A stretch of 64,000 bases of DNA from Amycolatopsis thermoflava N1165 (GCF_000473265.1 NZ_KI421511.1:7085909-7149908), one strand, 5' to 3'. Positions 1 to 10,771 are shown, counted from the stretch's first letter. Notes: generated by a model not told the origin, from the sequence alone. Numbers and translations are program-made.

Positions 1-1
1 G

Positions 2-841
2 CACCAGATCCGGCAGCTGGAGGAGTTCGGCACGCTGCAGCGCCGGTTCACCTCGGACGTGTCGCACGAGCTGCGGACCCCGTTGACGACGGTGCGGATG
101 GCGGCGGACGTGCTGCACGCGTCGCGTGAGCAGTTCCCCGCCGGGCTGGCTCGGTCCACCGAGTTGCTGGTCGACGAGCTGGACCGGTTCGAGGCGCTTC
201 TCGGCGACCTGCTGGAGATCAGCAGGCTGGACGCCGGTGTCGAGGAGCTGGCCGCGGAGTTCATCGACGTGTCGTCGATCGCGCGGCGCGCGGTGGAGCA
301 GGTGCGGGTGATCGCGGGCAACGCGGAAACCGAGATCGAGCTGGAGCTGCCCGAGGAGGAGACGCTCGCCGAGATCGACGCCCGCCGCGTCGAGCGGATC
401 CTGCGCAACCTGCTGGCCAACGCGGTCGACCACAGCGAGGGCAACCCGGTGCGGCTCACGCTGGCGGCGAACGAGCACGCGGTCGCGATCACAGTCCGGG
501 ACCACGGTGTCGGCCTGCGGCCAGGGGAGGCCGACCTGGTGTTCAACCGGTTCTGGCGCGCGGACCCGTCGCGCAACCGCCGCACCGGCGGCACCGGACT
601 GGGGCTGGCGATCAGCCACGAGGACGCCCGCCTGCACGGCGGCCAGCTGGAGGCGTGGGGCGCGCCAGGGCACGGCGCGTGCTTCCGGCTGACGCTGCCG
701 CGCAAGCAGGACGAGCCCTTCGAGGAGAGCCCGCTGCCCCTGGTCCCGGACGACGCTCCGGCGACCAACGGGCACCTGCAGATCGGCCTGCCGACCGAGT
801 ACACGATCACGATCGGCGAGATGCGCAAGGAGGACGCATGA
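2..841 (+). CDS. mtrB: Sensor histidine kinase MtrB, C-terminal part (5' end outside window)
   Basis: Membrane sensor kinase of the MtrA-MtrB two-component system, which in actinobacteria coordinates cell division and envelope homeostasis. The frame is open from base 2, so 279 C-terminal residues are visible. The dimerisation/phosphoacceptor motif VSHELRTPLTT begins near visible residue 20. The ATP-binding domain follows: N box (NLLANAVDH), G1 (DHGVGL), F box (FNRFWRAD) and G2 (GGTGLGLAI). The periplasmic sensor, membrane segments and HAMP lie upstream. Its stop overlaps the next ATG (ATGA), which suggests translational coupling. The identification as MtrB rests on the motifs and on lpqB lying downstream. 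Confidence 0.95.
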   Translation, partial: HQIRQLEEFGTLQRRFTSDVSHELRTPLTTVRMAADVLHASREQFPAGLARSTELLVDELDRFEALLGDLLEISRLDAGVEELAAEFIDVSSIARRAVEQVRVIAGNAETEIELELPEEETLAEIDARRVERILRNLLANAVDHSEGNPVRLTLAANEHAVAITVRDHGVGLRPGEADLVFNRFWRADPSRNRRTGGTGLGLAISHEDARLHGGQLEAWGAPGHGACFRLTLPRKQDEPFEESPLPLVPDDAPATNGHLQIGLPTEYTITIGEMRKEDA

Positions 842-1620
842 GTGAGCTGCCCGCGACGCCGCTCAAGCGCCCCAGCCCGCGGTTCCGTGTGGTGCGCGGC
901 GCCGGCCCCGTGAGCGCTGCTGTTCCGCTGCGTTTCGACCGGGCACGCGGCGGCCACTCTTCGGGCGCGGCCCGGCCCGGGGTGGGGCGGTCATTCGGCG
1001 CGGCCTTGCCTGGGGTGGGGCGGTCTGTGGGTGTGGCCCTGCCTGGGGTGGGGCGGTCTGTGGGCGTGGCTCTGCCTGGGGCGGGGTGGTCTGTGGGCGT
1101 GGCTCTGCCCGGGGTGGGGCGGTCATTCGGCGCGGCCCGGCCTGAGGTGGGGCGGTCTGTGGGTGCGGCCGTGCCTGGGGTGGGGCGGTCTGTGGGTGTG
1201 GCCCGGCCCGGGGCACTTCGCTCCGTAGGCGCAGTTCTTCCCGGGGCGGCGGCTTCCTCCTGGAGTGCAGCTGGTCTTGAGGCGGGTCGGTCTTTGGGTG
1301 CAGCTGTTCCCGGGCGGCGCCGCTTCTCGAGCTCGGCTGCTCCCGGGACACGTCGCACCTTGAGCGCAATCCTTCCCGAAGTGGGCCGCCTCTCTGCTGT
1401 TGCCGGGGCGGGTCGCTGCTTGAGCGCAGTCCTTCCCGAGGTGGGCCGTCTCTCTGCTGTTGCCGGGGCGGGTCGCTCCTTGAGCGCAGCCGTTCCCGGG
1501 GTGTGCCCCTCCTTCGGCGGAGCTGTTCTCGGGGCCGCTCGCTCGTTGAGCGCGGCCCTGCCCGAAGCGCGGCTCCCGCTGGCCGGCCGGGCGCGGCTGT
1601 CCACCCGGGAGGGCATGTGA
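838..1620 (+). CDS. Tandem-repeat ORF (260 aa) between mtrB and lpqB
   Basis: An open frame of 260 codons between two genes that are normally adjacent. Its ATG overlaps the mtrB stop (ATGA) and is preceded by a strong ribosome binding site (AAGGAGGA about 4-5 bases away). Its TGA overlaps the lpqB GTG (GTGA at 1617-1620). After about 40 residues the protein is mostly degenerate 11-residue repeats such as LPGVGRSVGVA, then two 20-residue repeats beginning LPEVGRLSAVAG. It is rich in Gly, Ala, Val, Ser and Arg. I see no signal peptide, membrane segment or known domain. It could be a real basic repeat protein, or a minisatellite that expanded in frame while keeping coupling. Function unknown. 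Confidence 0.45.
   Translation: MSELPATPLKRPSPRFRVVRGAGPVSAAVPLRFDRARGGHSSGAARPGVGRSFGAALPGVGRSVGVALPGVGRSVGVALPGAGWSVGVALPGVGRSFGAARPEVGRSVGAAVPGVGRSVGVARPGALRSVGAVLPGAAASSWSAAGLEAGRSLGAAVPGRRRFSSSAAPGTRRTLSAILPEVGRLSAVAGAGRCLSAVLPEVGRLSAVAGAGRSLSAAVPGVCPSFGGAVLGAARSLSAALPEARLPLAGRARLSTREGM
950..1520 (+). repeat. 33-nt minisatellite with 60-nt sub-repeats
   Basis: From about 950 to 1215 a 33-nt unit with the core GGGGTGGGGCGGTCTGTGGG recurs about eight times with substitutions. It degrades into weaker units to about 1370. Two 60-nt direct repeats start at 1371 and 1431 and differ at only a few bases. Both unit lengths are multiples of three, so the enclosing reading frame stays open. Copy number probably varies between strains (inference). 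Confidence 0.8.
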
Positions 1621-3362
1621 GGGTCCTGCCGCGCCTGTTCGCCTTGTTCGCCTGCCTTGTGCTCGCCGCGGGGTGTGCGAACGTGCCCGAGGAATCGCAG
1701 CCCGTCGCCGTTCCGCAGCAGGAGCTTGGGCAGCCGGTCAACCCGGACGTGCCGCAGCCGGCGAAGGACCTGGACGCGCTGACCGTCGTCCGCGACTTCG
1801 TCCGCGCGAGCGCCCAGCCGATCAGCAACAACGCCGCCGCGCGCATGTACCTCGACGAGGGAGCGGGCAAGGCGTGGACGCCCGGCAAGGTCATCACGAT
1901 CATCGACGACGTATTCGCCACCGTCCCGGCCACCGGCGCGGACACGACGGCGAACCCGAACGAGGTCAACGTCGTGCTGCGCGGCACCGGCCTGGGCACG
2001 CTGCGTGAGGACGGCGCGTTCATCTCGCTGCGCACGCCGGTCGAGCTGAAGCTGCTGGTGCGGCGCCAGTCCGACGGGCAGTGGCGGATCACGAACCCGC
2101 CGCCGAACCTCGTGATGCCCTACAGCGACTTCACCGCGAACTACGTGCGGGTCCAGGCGTTCTTCTTCGCGCAGGACTCGAACACGGTGGTCCCCGACCT
2201 GCGGTACGTGGCGGGCAAGCCGCAGACCGGCCTTGCCGGGCGCGTGGTCGGGCTGCTGCTGGCCGGGCCGTCGACGAGCCTGGTCGGCGCGGTGCGGAAC
2301 CTCCTTCCCGAGGATGCGAACACCGAAGGCAACGTGACGACCGCGCCGGACGGCGCGCTCGTCGTCCCGCTGACCGGCGTGGCCGACCAGACCGCGGACG
2401 TGCGGCGGCTGATCGCCGCGCAAATCGTGCTGTCGCTGCAGTCGGTGACCACGAACCGGGTGCGGCTGTTGTCCGACGGCGCCCCGCTGGTGGACGGGCA
2501 CGAGGACTGGGTGCCGAGTGACCTGCCGTCCTACACGGCGCTGGCCTCGCCGAGCGCGGACCAGCCCGGGCTGGTGACCGTAAATGGGCGGGTGCGCTCG
2601 CTCGGTGACGGTTCGCTGATCTCCGGCCCGGCCGGCCAGGGCAGCGGTTACCAGGTGGCGAGCGCGGCCCAGTCGATCGACGGGCGTCAGCTGGCGATCG
2701 TCGAGTACGCCGACGGGCGGCAGCGGTTGCGGGTCGGCCAGTTCGGCAAGGACGCGGCCGCTGTCGACCTCGCGGGCGCGACGATGACCCGGCCGACCTG
2801 GCGGCCCACGGCCACCGCGGACGGTTCCGGTGAGGTGTGGACCGTCGTGGACGGGCAGACGGTGGTCCGCGCGCTGCGGACGCCGGACGGCAGCTGGGTG
2901 CCGCAGGTGGTGAACGCCGATGAGATCCTCCAGGTCGGTCCGATCAGTGTGCTGCGGTTGTCCCGCGACGGCGCGCGGGCCGCGGTGGTCGCCGGCGGGC
3001 AGTTGCTCGTGGCGTCGGTGGTGCGCGCCCAGGACTCGGTGACGCTGCGGGCGCCGCGGATCCTGCAGGGCGGCACCCTGGGTGGGGTCGTGGACGTCGA
3101 CTGGCTCAGCCAGGACGCCCTGGTCGCCGCCACGACCATGCCGTCGCAGCCGGTGGTCAAGATCCCGATCGACGGGCTCCGGCTCGACCCGTTCAACATC
3201 TCGAACCTGACGCTCCCGGTCCACGCCATCACCGCCGCGCCCGGCCGGTCGATCGTCGTCGCCGACGACGGTGGCCTGTGGACGGCCTCGGACGTCGGCG
3301 AAGTGTGGCGCCCGCACCCGCACAGCTTCGGCGGCAACGCCTCGCCGTTCTACCCGGGCTGA
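1617..3362 (+). CDS. lpqB: Lipoprotein LpqB
   Basis: Exported lipoprotein that works with MtrB in actinobacteria; the family has a GerMN-like domain followed by a C-terminal beta-propeller-like region. The GTG start at 1617 is chosen because it directly gives a lipoprotein signal peptide: MRVLPRLFALFACLV, then the lipobox LAAGC with the acceptor Cys near residue 20. Total length 581 aa, normal for the family. The GTGA overlap with the upstream repeat ORF implies co-translation. The stop codon abuts the first of three tandem repeats (3361-3838) leading into the convergent comF gene. Confidence 0.93.
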   Translation: MRVLPRLFALFACLVLAAGCANVPEESQPVAVPQQELGQPVNPDVPQPAKDLDALTVVRDFVRASAQPISNNAAARMYLDEGAGKAWTPGKVITIIDDVFATVPATGADTTANPNEVNVVLRGTGLGTLREDGAFISLRTPVELKLLVRRQSDGQWRITNPPPNLVMPYSDFTANYVRVQAFFFAQDSNTVVPDLRYVAGKPQTGLAGRVVGLLLAGPSTSLVGAVRNLLPEDANTEGNVTTAPDGALVVPLTGVADQTADVRRLIAAQIVLSLQSVTTNRVRLLSDGAPLVDGHEDWVPSDLPSYTALASPSADQPGLVTVNGRVRSLGDGSLISGPAGQGSGYQVASAAQSIDGRQLAIVEYADGRQRLRVGQFGKDAAAVDLAGATMTRPTWRPTATADGSGEVWTVVDGQTVVRALRTPDGSWVPQVVNADEILQVGPISVLRLSRDGARAAVVAGGQLLVASVVRAQDSVTLRAPRILQGGTLGGVVDVDWLSQDALVAATTMPSQPVVKIPIDGLRLDPFNISNLTLPVHAITAAPGRSIVVADDGGLWTASDVGEVWRPHPHSFGGNASPFYPG

Positions 3363-3838
3363 TCTTCGGGCGCGAGGCAACGCCCCTCGCTGTGGAGACT
3401 TCAGGGTCACGGCGCGGCGGTCGGCGCCAGTGTCGTGCTCGTCTGCCAGTCGCCGGTGGCGGGTGTTCGGGGGCAGGTGGTGATCACCGCGCGTGGTGGC
3501 GTGTAGCAGAGTGACCGGGGTTGATCTTCGGGCGTGCGGCAGCGAGCGGCGGGGTCTCCAGGTCACCGGGCGGCGGTCGGCGCCAGTGCCGAGCTCGCCT
3601 GCCAGCCACGGGTGGCGGGTGTCCGGGTGCAGGTGGTGATCACCGCGGGTGGTGGCGTCTAGCAGAGTGACCGGGGTTGATCTTCGGGCGCGCGCAGCGA
3701 GCAGCGGAGGTCTCCAGCTCACCGAGCGGCGGTCAGCATTAGTGCCGCGCTCACCTCCCATCCTCCGGCGGCGAGTGTCCGGGTGCACGCCGCGATCGTC
3801 GCGCCGGTGGTGGTCACGTCGTCCAGCAGGACAACCGG
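3361..3838. repeat. Three tandem copies of the comF 3' end, filling the lpqB-comF gap
   Basis: Three units start at 3361, 3523 and 3679 (spacings 162 and 156), each opening with GATCTTCGGGCG. The third unit contains the genuine comF 3' end: its stop codon at 3719-3721 and the region coding the PRPP-binding motif VVLLDDVTTTGAT. The first two units are diverged copies of that stretch; on the reverse strand they read like V-T-L-L-[DH]-A-T-T-R-G-D-H-H. They are interrupted and not functional genes. So the 356-bp gap between lpqB and comF consists of decayed duplications of comF's tail. Confidence 0.85.
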
Positions 3839-4372
3839 GGCGCCGGGCGGTGGGTGGCCCCGCGGGTCGAGCCGGAGCCGGCCGGCGAGGTTTTCCGCGC
3901 GCTGGTCGCGGTCGAGCCCTACCGCGTCGCGGGCCCGGGACGACAACCACAGCGCCGGCGCGACGGCGGCCGCGTGCCCGGCGCGCGCCAGGTGCGCCGC
4001 GCACCGCCGGGCCAGGCGGAGCAGGTGCGCGCCACCCCGCTGCCGGGACGCCGACCGGCGCGACGGGGCCGGGACCAGCCACCAGATCCCGTCCGGGGCC
4101 GCCCTGGCCTCGGGGAGATGGGGCACCGCGGCCGCCATCGCCCGCCCCAGCGGATCGGCCAGGTCCCGGCGGCCGCGTTCCTTGTAGGCCAGCACCAGTC
4201 GGCGTGCGGTGCCCTCGTAGGCGGCCAGCGCGTAGACCGGCACCCCGGCCGAACCGCGTGGAGCCGGGTGCGGGCGGGCGAGGTCGAGCAGGCAGGCCGC
4301 GCAGCAGGCGGCGCCGGCCACCCCGCAGCCGGCGCACAGGACGGGGAGGAGCAGATCCAATGCGAGCTTCAT
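3719..4372 (-). CDS. comF: ComF family phosphoribosyltransferase-like protein
   Basis: ComF-family protein of 217 aa, linked to DNA uptake in competent bacteria; its role in non-competent actinobacteria is unclear. I chose the internal ATG giving MKLALDLLLPVLC because it places the N-terminal zinc-ribbon cysteines (LCAGCG and CCAAC) at the usual position; an upstream ATG at 4423 would add 17 residues. The C-terminal type I PRTase signature VVLLDDVTTTGATI is intact. The protein ends LMLTAAR. The 3' end is partially duplicated twice downstream. It is convergent with lpqB. Confidence 0.88.
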   Translation of the reverse strand: MKLALDLLLPVLCAGCGVAGAACCAACLLDLARPHPAPRGSAGVPVYALAAYEGTARRLVLAYKERGRRDLADPLGRAMAAAVPHLPEARAAPDGIWWLVPAPSRRSASRQRGGAHLLRLARRCAAHLARAGHAAAVAPALWLSSRARDAVGLDRDQRAENLAGRLRLDPRGHPPPGAPVVLLDDVTTTGATIAACTRTLAAGGWEVSAALMLTAAR

Positions 4373-4522
4373 GCGGAGAGTGTGCGGATGGGCACCGACA
4401 GTTTCGGGCGTCCCGGCCACCACGGGCCGGCGATTAGATCAAATGGACCAACGAGCCCGGCCGTCGAGGAGCGCGCAAACCCGGCGCTTCGTCCAACCGC
4501 AACTGATCGACGTTCAAGAATC

Positions 4523-4556
4523 TTCCTTGTGTGACAAGGAATCTCGCGTCTGTCAC
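4523..4556. promoter_or_regulatory. Overlapping palindromes in the comF-hpf region
   Basis: TTCCTTG (4523-4529) and CAAGGAA (4535-4541) form a perfect 7-bp dyad around TGTGA. GTGACA (4531-4536) and TGTCAC (4551-4556) form a second dyad that overlaps it. Such nested symmetry suggests transcription factor binding. No factor can be named from sequence. Confidence 0.4.
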
Positions 4557-4577
4557 CCACCCGGGCGCAACTCGCCG

Positions 4578-4603
4578 GGAACGCGAGGCGGTCCCCGGCC
4601 GTT
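4578..4603 (+). promoter_or_regulatory. Candidate SigR-type promoter upstream of hpf
   Basis: GGAAC, exactly 18 bases, then GTT, preceded by another G, matches the actinobacterial SigR/SigH consensus GGGAA(T/C)-N18-GTT. The predicted start near 4611 lies about 430 bases before hpf. A match to eight fixed bases can occur by chance in 64 kb, so position is the main support. Confidence 0.4.
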
Positions 4604-4824
4604 GTCGGGACATGAGGCCCTGGAACGCCGGAGCGGCTCACCCGCAAGCATCCAGGGGAGTGCTGCGGCCGGAGCGCGGTTCCGTCACCCACGGGGCTGG
4701 ACGCCGGAAAACGGCTCAATGTCAAGGTGAAAACCGGTCTCGCGTCCTGCTCCGAACGGAGCAGCAGGTCAGCGTGCCCGGACGGGTTCGGACGCGCACC
4801 GTCACCGGTTCCCGATCCGTGACA

Positions 4825-4846
4825 TCCCCCGGCTCGGGGGGTTTTG
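4825..4846 (+). terminator. Weak terminator-like hairpin inside the hpf leader
   Basis: TCCCCC (4825-4830), loop GGCTC, GGGGGG (4836-4841) and then TTTT. It is short but has a T run. It could end a small leader RNA or attenuate read-through into hpf. Confidence 0.35.
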
Positions 4847-5038
4847 TGATCCGCGTTACCGCGCTAGCGTGCTGCGCTATAGCAAGTCCCGCCGGCAGGG
4901 AGGTGAACAGCCGATGACCCTGGCGCCGACGGAAGATTGACCCCCGGTTCTGCCATCAGACCGGTCGGGCGGGAGCGGCGTCGGCGCCGATCCATCAGGA
5001 GAGCTCTCGAACTCATTCCGCAATGAGGGAGGTCGTGT

Positions 5039-5725
5039 ATGGAAATCGTCGTCAAAGGCCGTAACGTCGAGGTGCCGGATCACTACCGCACACACGTCGG
5101 TGACAAGCTCGAGCGCCTGGAGCGCTACGACAAGAAGGTCTTCCGCTACGAGGTCGAGCTCTTCCACGAGCCCAACCGCAGGCAGCTGAAGAACTGCCAG
5201 CGGGTGGAGATCACCGGCCGGGGCAAGGGCCCGGTCGTCCGGGCCGAGGCCACCGCGGGTGACTTCTACGCCGCCCTCGACACCGCTCTCAACAAGCTCG
5301 AGAACCGCCTTCGCAAGATGCACGACCGCCGGCGCGTCCACTACGGGCGCCGCTGTCCGGAATCCGTCGCCGAAGCGACGTCGAGCGCCGTCGCCGCGGG
5401 AGCGACGCCGGCCACCGGCCGCGCGTCGACCGCAGTGCTCGAGGCGCCGGCTCCCGTGGCCGAAGAGGTCGGGACCGCTCTCCCCGAGGACATCGAGCTG
5501 CCCACCCAGCAGCGCTGGGACGACCAGGCCGCCGAACACCTCCCCGGCCGGATCGTCCGGGAGAAGCACCACTCCGCCAAGCCCATGACCATCGACCAGG
5601 CCCTCTCCGAGATGGAGCTGGTCGGACACGACTTCTACCTCTTCAACGACGTCGAGGCCGGCGTCCCCAGCGTCGTCTACCGGCGCAAGGGCTTCGCCTA
5701 CGGCGTGATCCGCCTCGACCACTAG
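5039..5725 (+). CDS. hpf: Long-form ribosome hibernation promoting factor
   Basis: Binds the 30S subunit at the decoding centre and dimerises or stabilises idle 70S ribosomes in stationary phase or stress. 228 aa: an N-terminal S30AE/RaiA-type domain (residues about 1-105, starting MEIVVKGRNVEVPDHYR), a variable Ala/Pro-rich linker (about 110-160), and a C-terminal dimerisation domain (about 165-228, with GHDFYLFNDVEAG and VVYRRKGFAYGVIRL). The ATG follows the ribosome binding site GAGGGAGG. It lies directly upstream of secA, as in mycobacteria, with its own terminator between. Confidence 0.94.
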   Translation: MEIVVKGRNVEVPDHYRTHVGDKLERLERYDKKVFRYEVELFHEPNRRQLKNCQRVEITGRGKGPVVRAEATAGDFYAALDTALNKLENRLRKMHDRRRVHYGRRCPESVAEATSSAVAAGATPATGRASTAVLEAPAPVAEEVGTALPEDIELPTQQRWDDQAAEHLPGRIVREKHHSAKPMTIDQALSEMELVGHDFYLFNDVEAGVPSVVYRRKGFAYGVIRLDH

Positions 5726-5737
5726 CGGCGTCCGGAA

Positions 5738-5769
5738 CGGCCCGCGCGCGACCAGCGCGCGGGCCGTTT
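5738..5769 (+). terminator. Terminator after hpf
   Basis: Perfect 12-bp stem CGGCCCGCGCGC / GCGCGCGGGCCG with a 5-base loop, followed by TTTCGC, 12 bases after the hpf stop. Confidence 0.75.
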
Positions 5770-5922
5770 CGCGCATGTTCGCACGTTGCGTGCGCCGACG
5801 CGCGCACCTTCCCTACGATGGAGGGTGCGCACGACCCGCACCACGGGTCGGAGAGGTGTCGGACACGGCGCGGTCCAGGGACTGAGCCTGGGTGCGTCCC
5901 AACAGCTAGTGAGGTCGACCGG

Positions 5923-8736
<2,814 letters not shown>

Positions 8737-8748
8737 GCTGGGCGTTTC

Positions 8749-8787
8749 CGCGGGGGCGGCACCGGTTGGTGCCGCCCCCGCGTTTTT
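8749..8787 (+). terminator. Strong intrinsic terminator after secA
   Basis: Perfect 15-bp stem CGCGGGGGCGGCACC / GGTGCCGCCCCCGCG with loop GGTT, followed by TTTTTC, 12 bases past the secA stop. Confidence 0.92.
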
Positions 8788-9082
8788 CGGTGGGCGGCTC
8801 TCGGGGCGGGCGTGGGTCCGCTGGTGGGTTGGCCTGGGGTGGGTGAGTGGTGCCGCAGCCGCGTGCTTGGCGGCCGTTGCGGCACGCCTGGTGCCCGCTG
8901 GGCGACGATGCAGGTGGGCGAGTGCCGCTGCGCCCAGAGGGCACCGCGCCTTGGCGCGTGGTACCCCACGCCTGTTGGGTGTGCGCCCGCTGGGCCTGCA
9001 GATTGGCGCACAGCGCACGCGCGGCAGGTGGGGTGCGCGGCTCCGGCTCCTGGCAGGGCCGCCAGGAGCTGGAGCCTGCAGG
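8788..9082. repeat. Hairpin-rich convergent spacer between secA and the Rv3235-like gene
   Basis: About 295 bp without a gene, consisting of a series of dyads: an imperfect 15-bp stem from GGTGCCC (8890) to GGGCACC (8945), a GCGTGG/CCACGC dyad near 8957-8972, and a 15-bp stem (one G-T) spanning 9039-9076 with loop near CAGGGCCG. The last hairpin sits 7 bases beyond the stop of the reverse-strand gene and may terminate it. No direct repeat of neighbouring coding sequence is evident here. Confidence 0.55.
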
Positions 9083-9517
9083 TCAGCGGTGTCTCTGCGG
9101 CTGCACCACGGTGAAGAAGCCGCACCGCCAGCCGGCTTCGGAGTGTTCGAACCTCGCCATCACGGCCGTCGCCCGGCGGTCGGCGTGGGCGGTTCCGCAG
9201 ATTTCGATCGTGCCGGGCGCGCTGTGGCTCGCCCGCACCGACTTCACCGTGTAGCGCGGGCCGGGCGATGGCGGCGCGCCCCGCAGGTGCTGGTACATCC
9301 GCGGCGTGACCACCGCCCGCAACTGGCCCGGCGCGCGCCGTCCGGAGCGGACTTCCAGGATTGCCGTCAGGACGGTCCTCGCGTGGCGCAGTTCGAGCGG
9401 TTCGCCCGGACGGCCGCGCCGCCACGTGCGGGCGGCACCCGCCTGTTCCGGAATCGAATCCGGCGGCGCCGCGCCACGGTTCGGTTCGTACGGGTACAGC
9501 TTGCACAGTCCGGTCAT
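9083..9517 (-). CDS. Rv3235-family protein
   Basis: Small conserved actinobacterial protein of unknown function, 144 aa, found near secA in this lineage. It begins MTGLCKLYPYEP; the body is rich in Arg, Ala and Pro, and the C-terminal half looks folded (VKSVRASHSAPGTIEICG, then RFEHSEAGWRCGFFTVVQP). No signal peptide or membrane segment. Assignment rests on gene position and general resemblance to M. tuberculosis Rv3235. No function can be stated. Confidence 0.75.
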   Translation of the reverse strand: MTGLCKLYPYEPNRGAAPPDSIPEQAGAARTWRRGRPGEPLELRHARTVLTAILEVRSGRRAPGQLRAVVTPRMYQHLRGAPPSPGPRYTVKSVRASHSAPGTIEICGTAHADRRATAVMARFEHSEAGWRCGFFTVVQPQRHR

Positions 9518-9619
9518 CGGTCCCCCTCGGTCGAGTCATGCCGCTCCCTAGAGCGGCACTCCCGGGAGAACCGGACAGCCTTGGCCCGATGGTGTGAACG
9601 GGGCCGGTAGGGTCCGCAC

Positions 9620-10000
9620 GTGCTGCGAGGACTGGTGCTCGACTACGCCGGTGTCCTGACCGATCCGGACGCCGCCGAACTGCTGGCCGCCGTTGATGCC
9701 CTGCGCCAACGCGGAATCCGGACCGCCGTGCTGTCCAATGCGGACGGTGGCGCCGGCCGCGGGGGTCTCGCCCGCCACTTCGACGCGTTCGTCTTCTCCG
9801 GCGAGGTCGGCATCGCCAAACCGGATCCGCGGGTCTTCCGGCTCACCGCCGAACGCCTCGGCCTCTCCGTCACCGGGTGCGTCATGGTCGACGACTCGCG
9901 GGTCAACGTCGACGGCGCCACCGCCGCCGGCATGGTCGGCGTGCACCACACCTCGGTGGCGGACACGCTCGCCGAACTCAGCGCGTTGTTCCCCGCCTGA
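9620..10000 (+). CDS. Short HAD-like hydrolase
   Basis: HAD-superfamily protein of 126 aa starting from GTG. Motif I is LVLDYAGVLTD: the nucleophile Asp is present, but the usual second Asp of DxD is Ala, as in the DYGGVL/epoxide-hydrolase-like subgroup. Motif II Ser lies in AVLSNADGG, the motif III Lys in GIAKPDPRVF, and motif IV is VMVDDSRVNVDGA. It lacks a sizeable cap insertion, so it is a minimal-core protein. Substrate unknown. The last 23 bases overlap the convergent rRNA/tRNA methylase gene. Confidence 0.8.
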   Translation: MLRGLVLDYAGVLTDPDAAELLAAVDALRQRGIRTAVLSNADGGAGRGGLARHFDAFVFSGEVGIAKPDPRVFRLTAERLGLSVTGCVMVDDSRVNVDGATAAGMVGVHHTSVADTLAELSALFPA

Positions 10001-10736
10001 CCAGTTCGAAGCACAGCACCGCCGCGGCCGCGGACACGTTCAGCGATTCGACCTCGCCCGGCATCGGGATCGACAGCCACCCGGTCACCAGCGACGCGAC
10101 CTCGTCGCTCACCCCCGCCGTCTCCCCGCCGAGCACGAACGCCGCCCGCTCCGGCAACGGCGCCTCGAACAGCGACGATCCGCCCTGTGCACCAAGTGCA
10201 TACAATCCGTATCCAGCCTCGGCCAGCATGGACGCGGCTTCGGCCGCCGTGGCGCAGCGGAGGACCGGCGCGCGGAACGCGACCCCCGCCGAGGCCTTCA
10301 CGACCAGCGGATCCAGGGCCGCCACACCCCGCCGCGGCACGACGATCCCGCCGAGGCCGGCCGCCGTCGCGGTGCGCAGGATCATCCCGACGTTCGCCGG
10401 CGTGGTGATGCCGTCCAGCAGCAGCACCCGCGCCGGCGCGTCGGCCAGCGCGGCGCTCAGCGGCCGCATGCGGGGCGCGACCACGTCCGCCAGCACGCCC
10501 TGGTCCTGCTTGCCGTTGCCGGCCAGCACCTTCACCCGGTGCGCGCTCGCCCGCTGCACCGGCACGCCCGCCGCCTTCGCCGCACGCTGGATCTCCGCCG
10601 CGGCCGGACCGCGGGCGGTGTCGGCGAGGATGACCTTGTCCACCCGCAGCTCCGGGTCGTCCAGGGCTTCCAGCACCGGTTTGCGCCCGTAGACGGTCAG
10701 GAATCGGTCTTTCGGGGAGACGGTCGTTTCAGCCAC
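9978..10736 (-). CDS. TrmH/SpoU family RNA 2'-O-methyltransferase
   Basis: SAM-dependent RNA ribose methyltransferase of the SPOUT fold, 252 aa. An N-terminal substrate-binding domain (VYGRKPVLEALDDPELRV) precedes the catalytic domain with the three SpoU motifs: NVGMILRTATAAG (motif 1), FVLGGETAGVS (motif 2) and IPMPGEVESLNVSAAAAV (motif 3). The domain arrangement resembles RlmB (23S rRNA G2251), but the target cannot be fixed from sequence. It overlaps the HAD gene 3' end. Confidence 0.88.
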   Translation of the reverse strand: MAETTVSPKDRFLTVYGRKPVLEALDDPELRVDKVILADTARGPAAAEIQRAAKAAGVPVQRASAHRVKVLAGNGKQDQGVLADVVAPRMRPLSAALADAPARVLLLDGITTPANVGMILRTATAAGLGGIVVPRRGVAALDPLVVKASAGVAFRAPVLRCATAAEAASMLAEAGYGLYALGAQGGSSLFEAPLPERAAFVLGGETAGVSDEVASLVTGWLSIPMPGEVESLNVSAAAAVLCFELVRRGTTR

Positions 10737-10771
10737 GCCCCCAGTGAACCAGGATGTGTCAGGATCGCCTC

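Larger units (their letters stand above)
4373..5038. other. Long comF-hpf intergenic region with structured leader
   Basis: This 666-bp region between divergent comF and hpf has no convincing gene. It contains a perfect dyad TTCCTTG-N5-CAAGGAA (4523-4541), an overlapping GTGACA/TGTCAC inverted repeat (4531-4556), a SigR-like promoter match (4578-4603), a CCCTGGA/TCCAGGG hairpin (4618-4657) and a short C-run/G-run hairpin followed by TTTT (4825-4846). The order promoter, hairpins, terminator-like element, then hpf is compatible with a leader or small RNA of about 235 nt ahead of hpf (inference). Confidence 0.55.

Noticed and set aside
807..4337. A 1176-codon open frame on the reverse strand across lpqB and comF repeats
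   Set aside because: It lies antisense to lpqB, is Arg/Pro-rich as expected from GC-rich shadow frames, and joins unrelated sequences; the in-frame comF-like pieces come from the 3'-end duplications.
4610..4850. Cyclic di-AMP (ydaO-type) riboswitch upstream of hpf
   Set aside because: Hairpins are present but the conserved sequence core of that riboswitch was not found.
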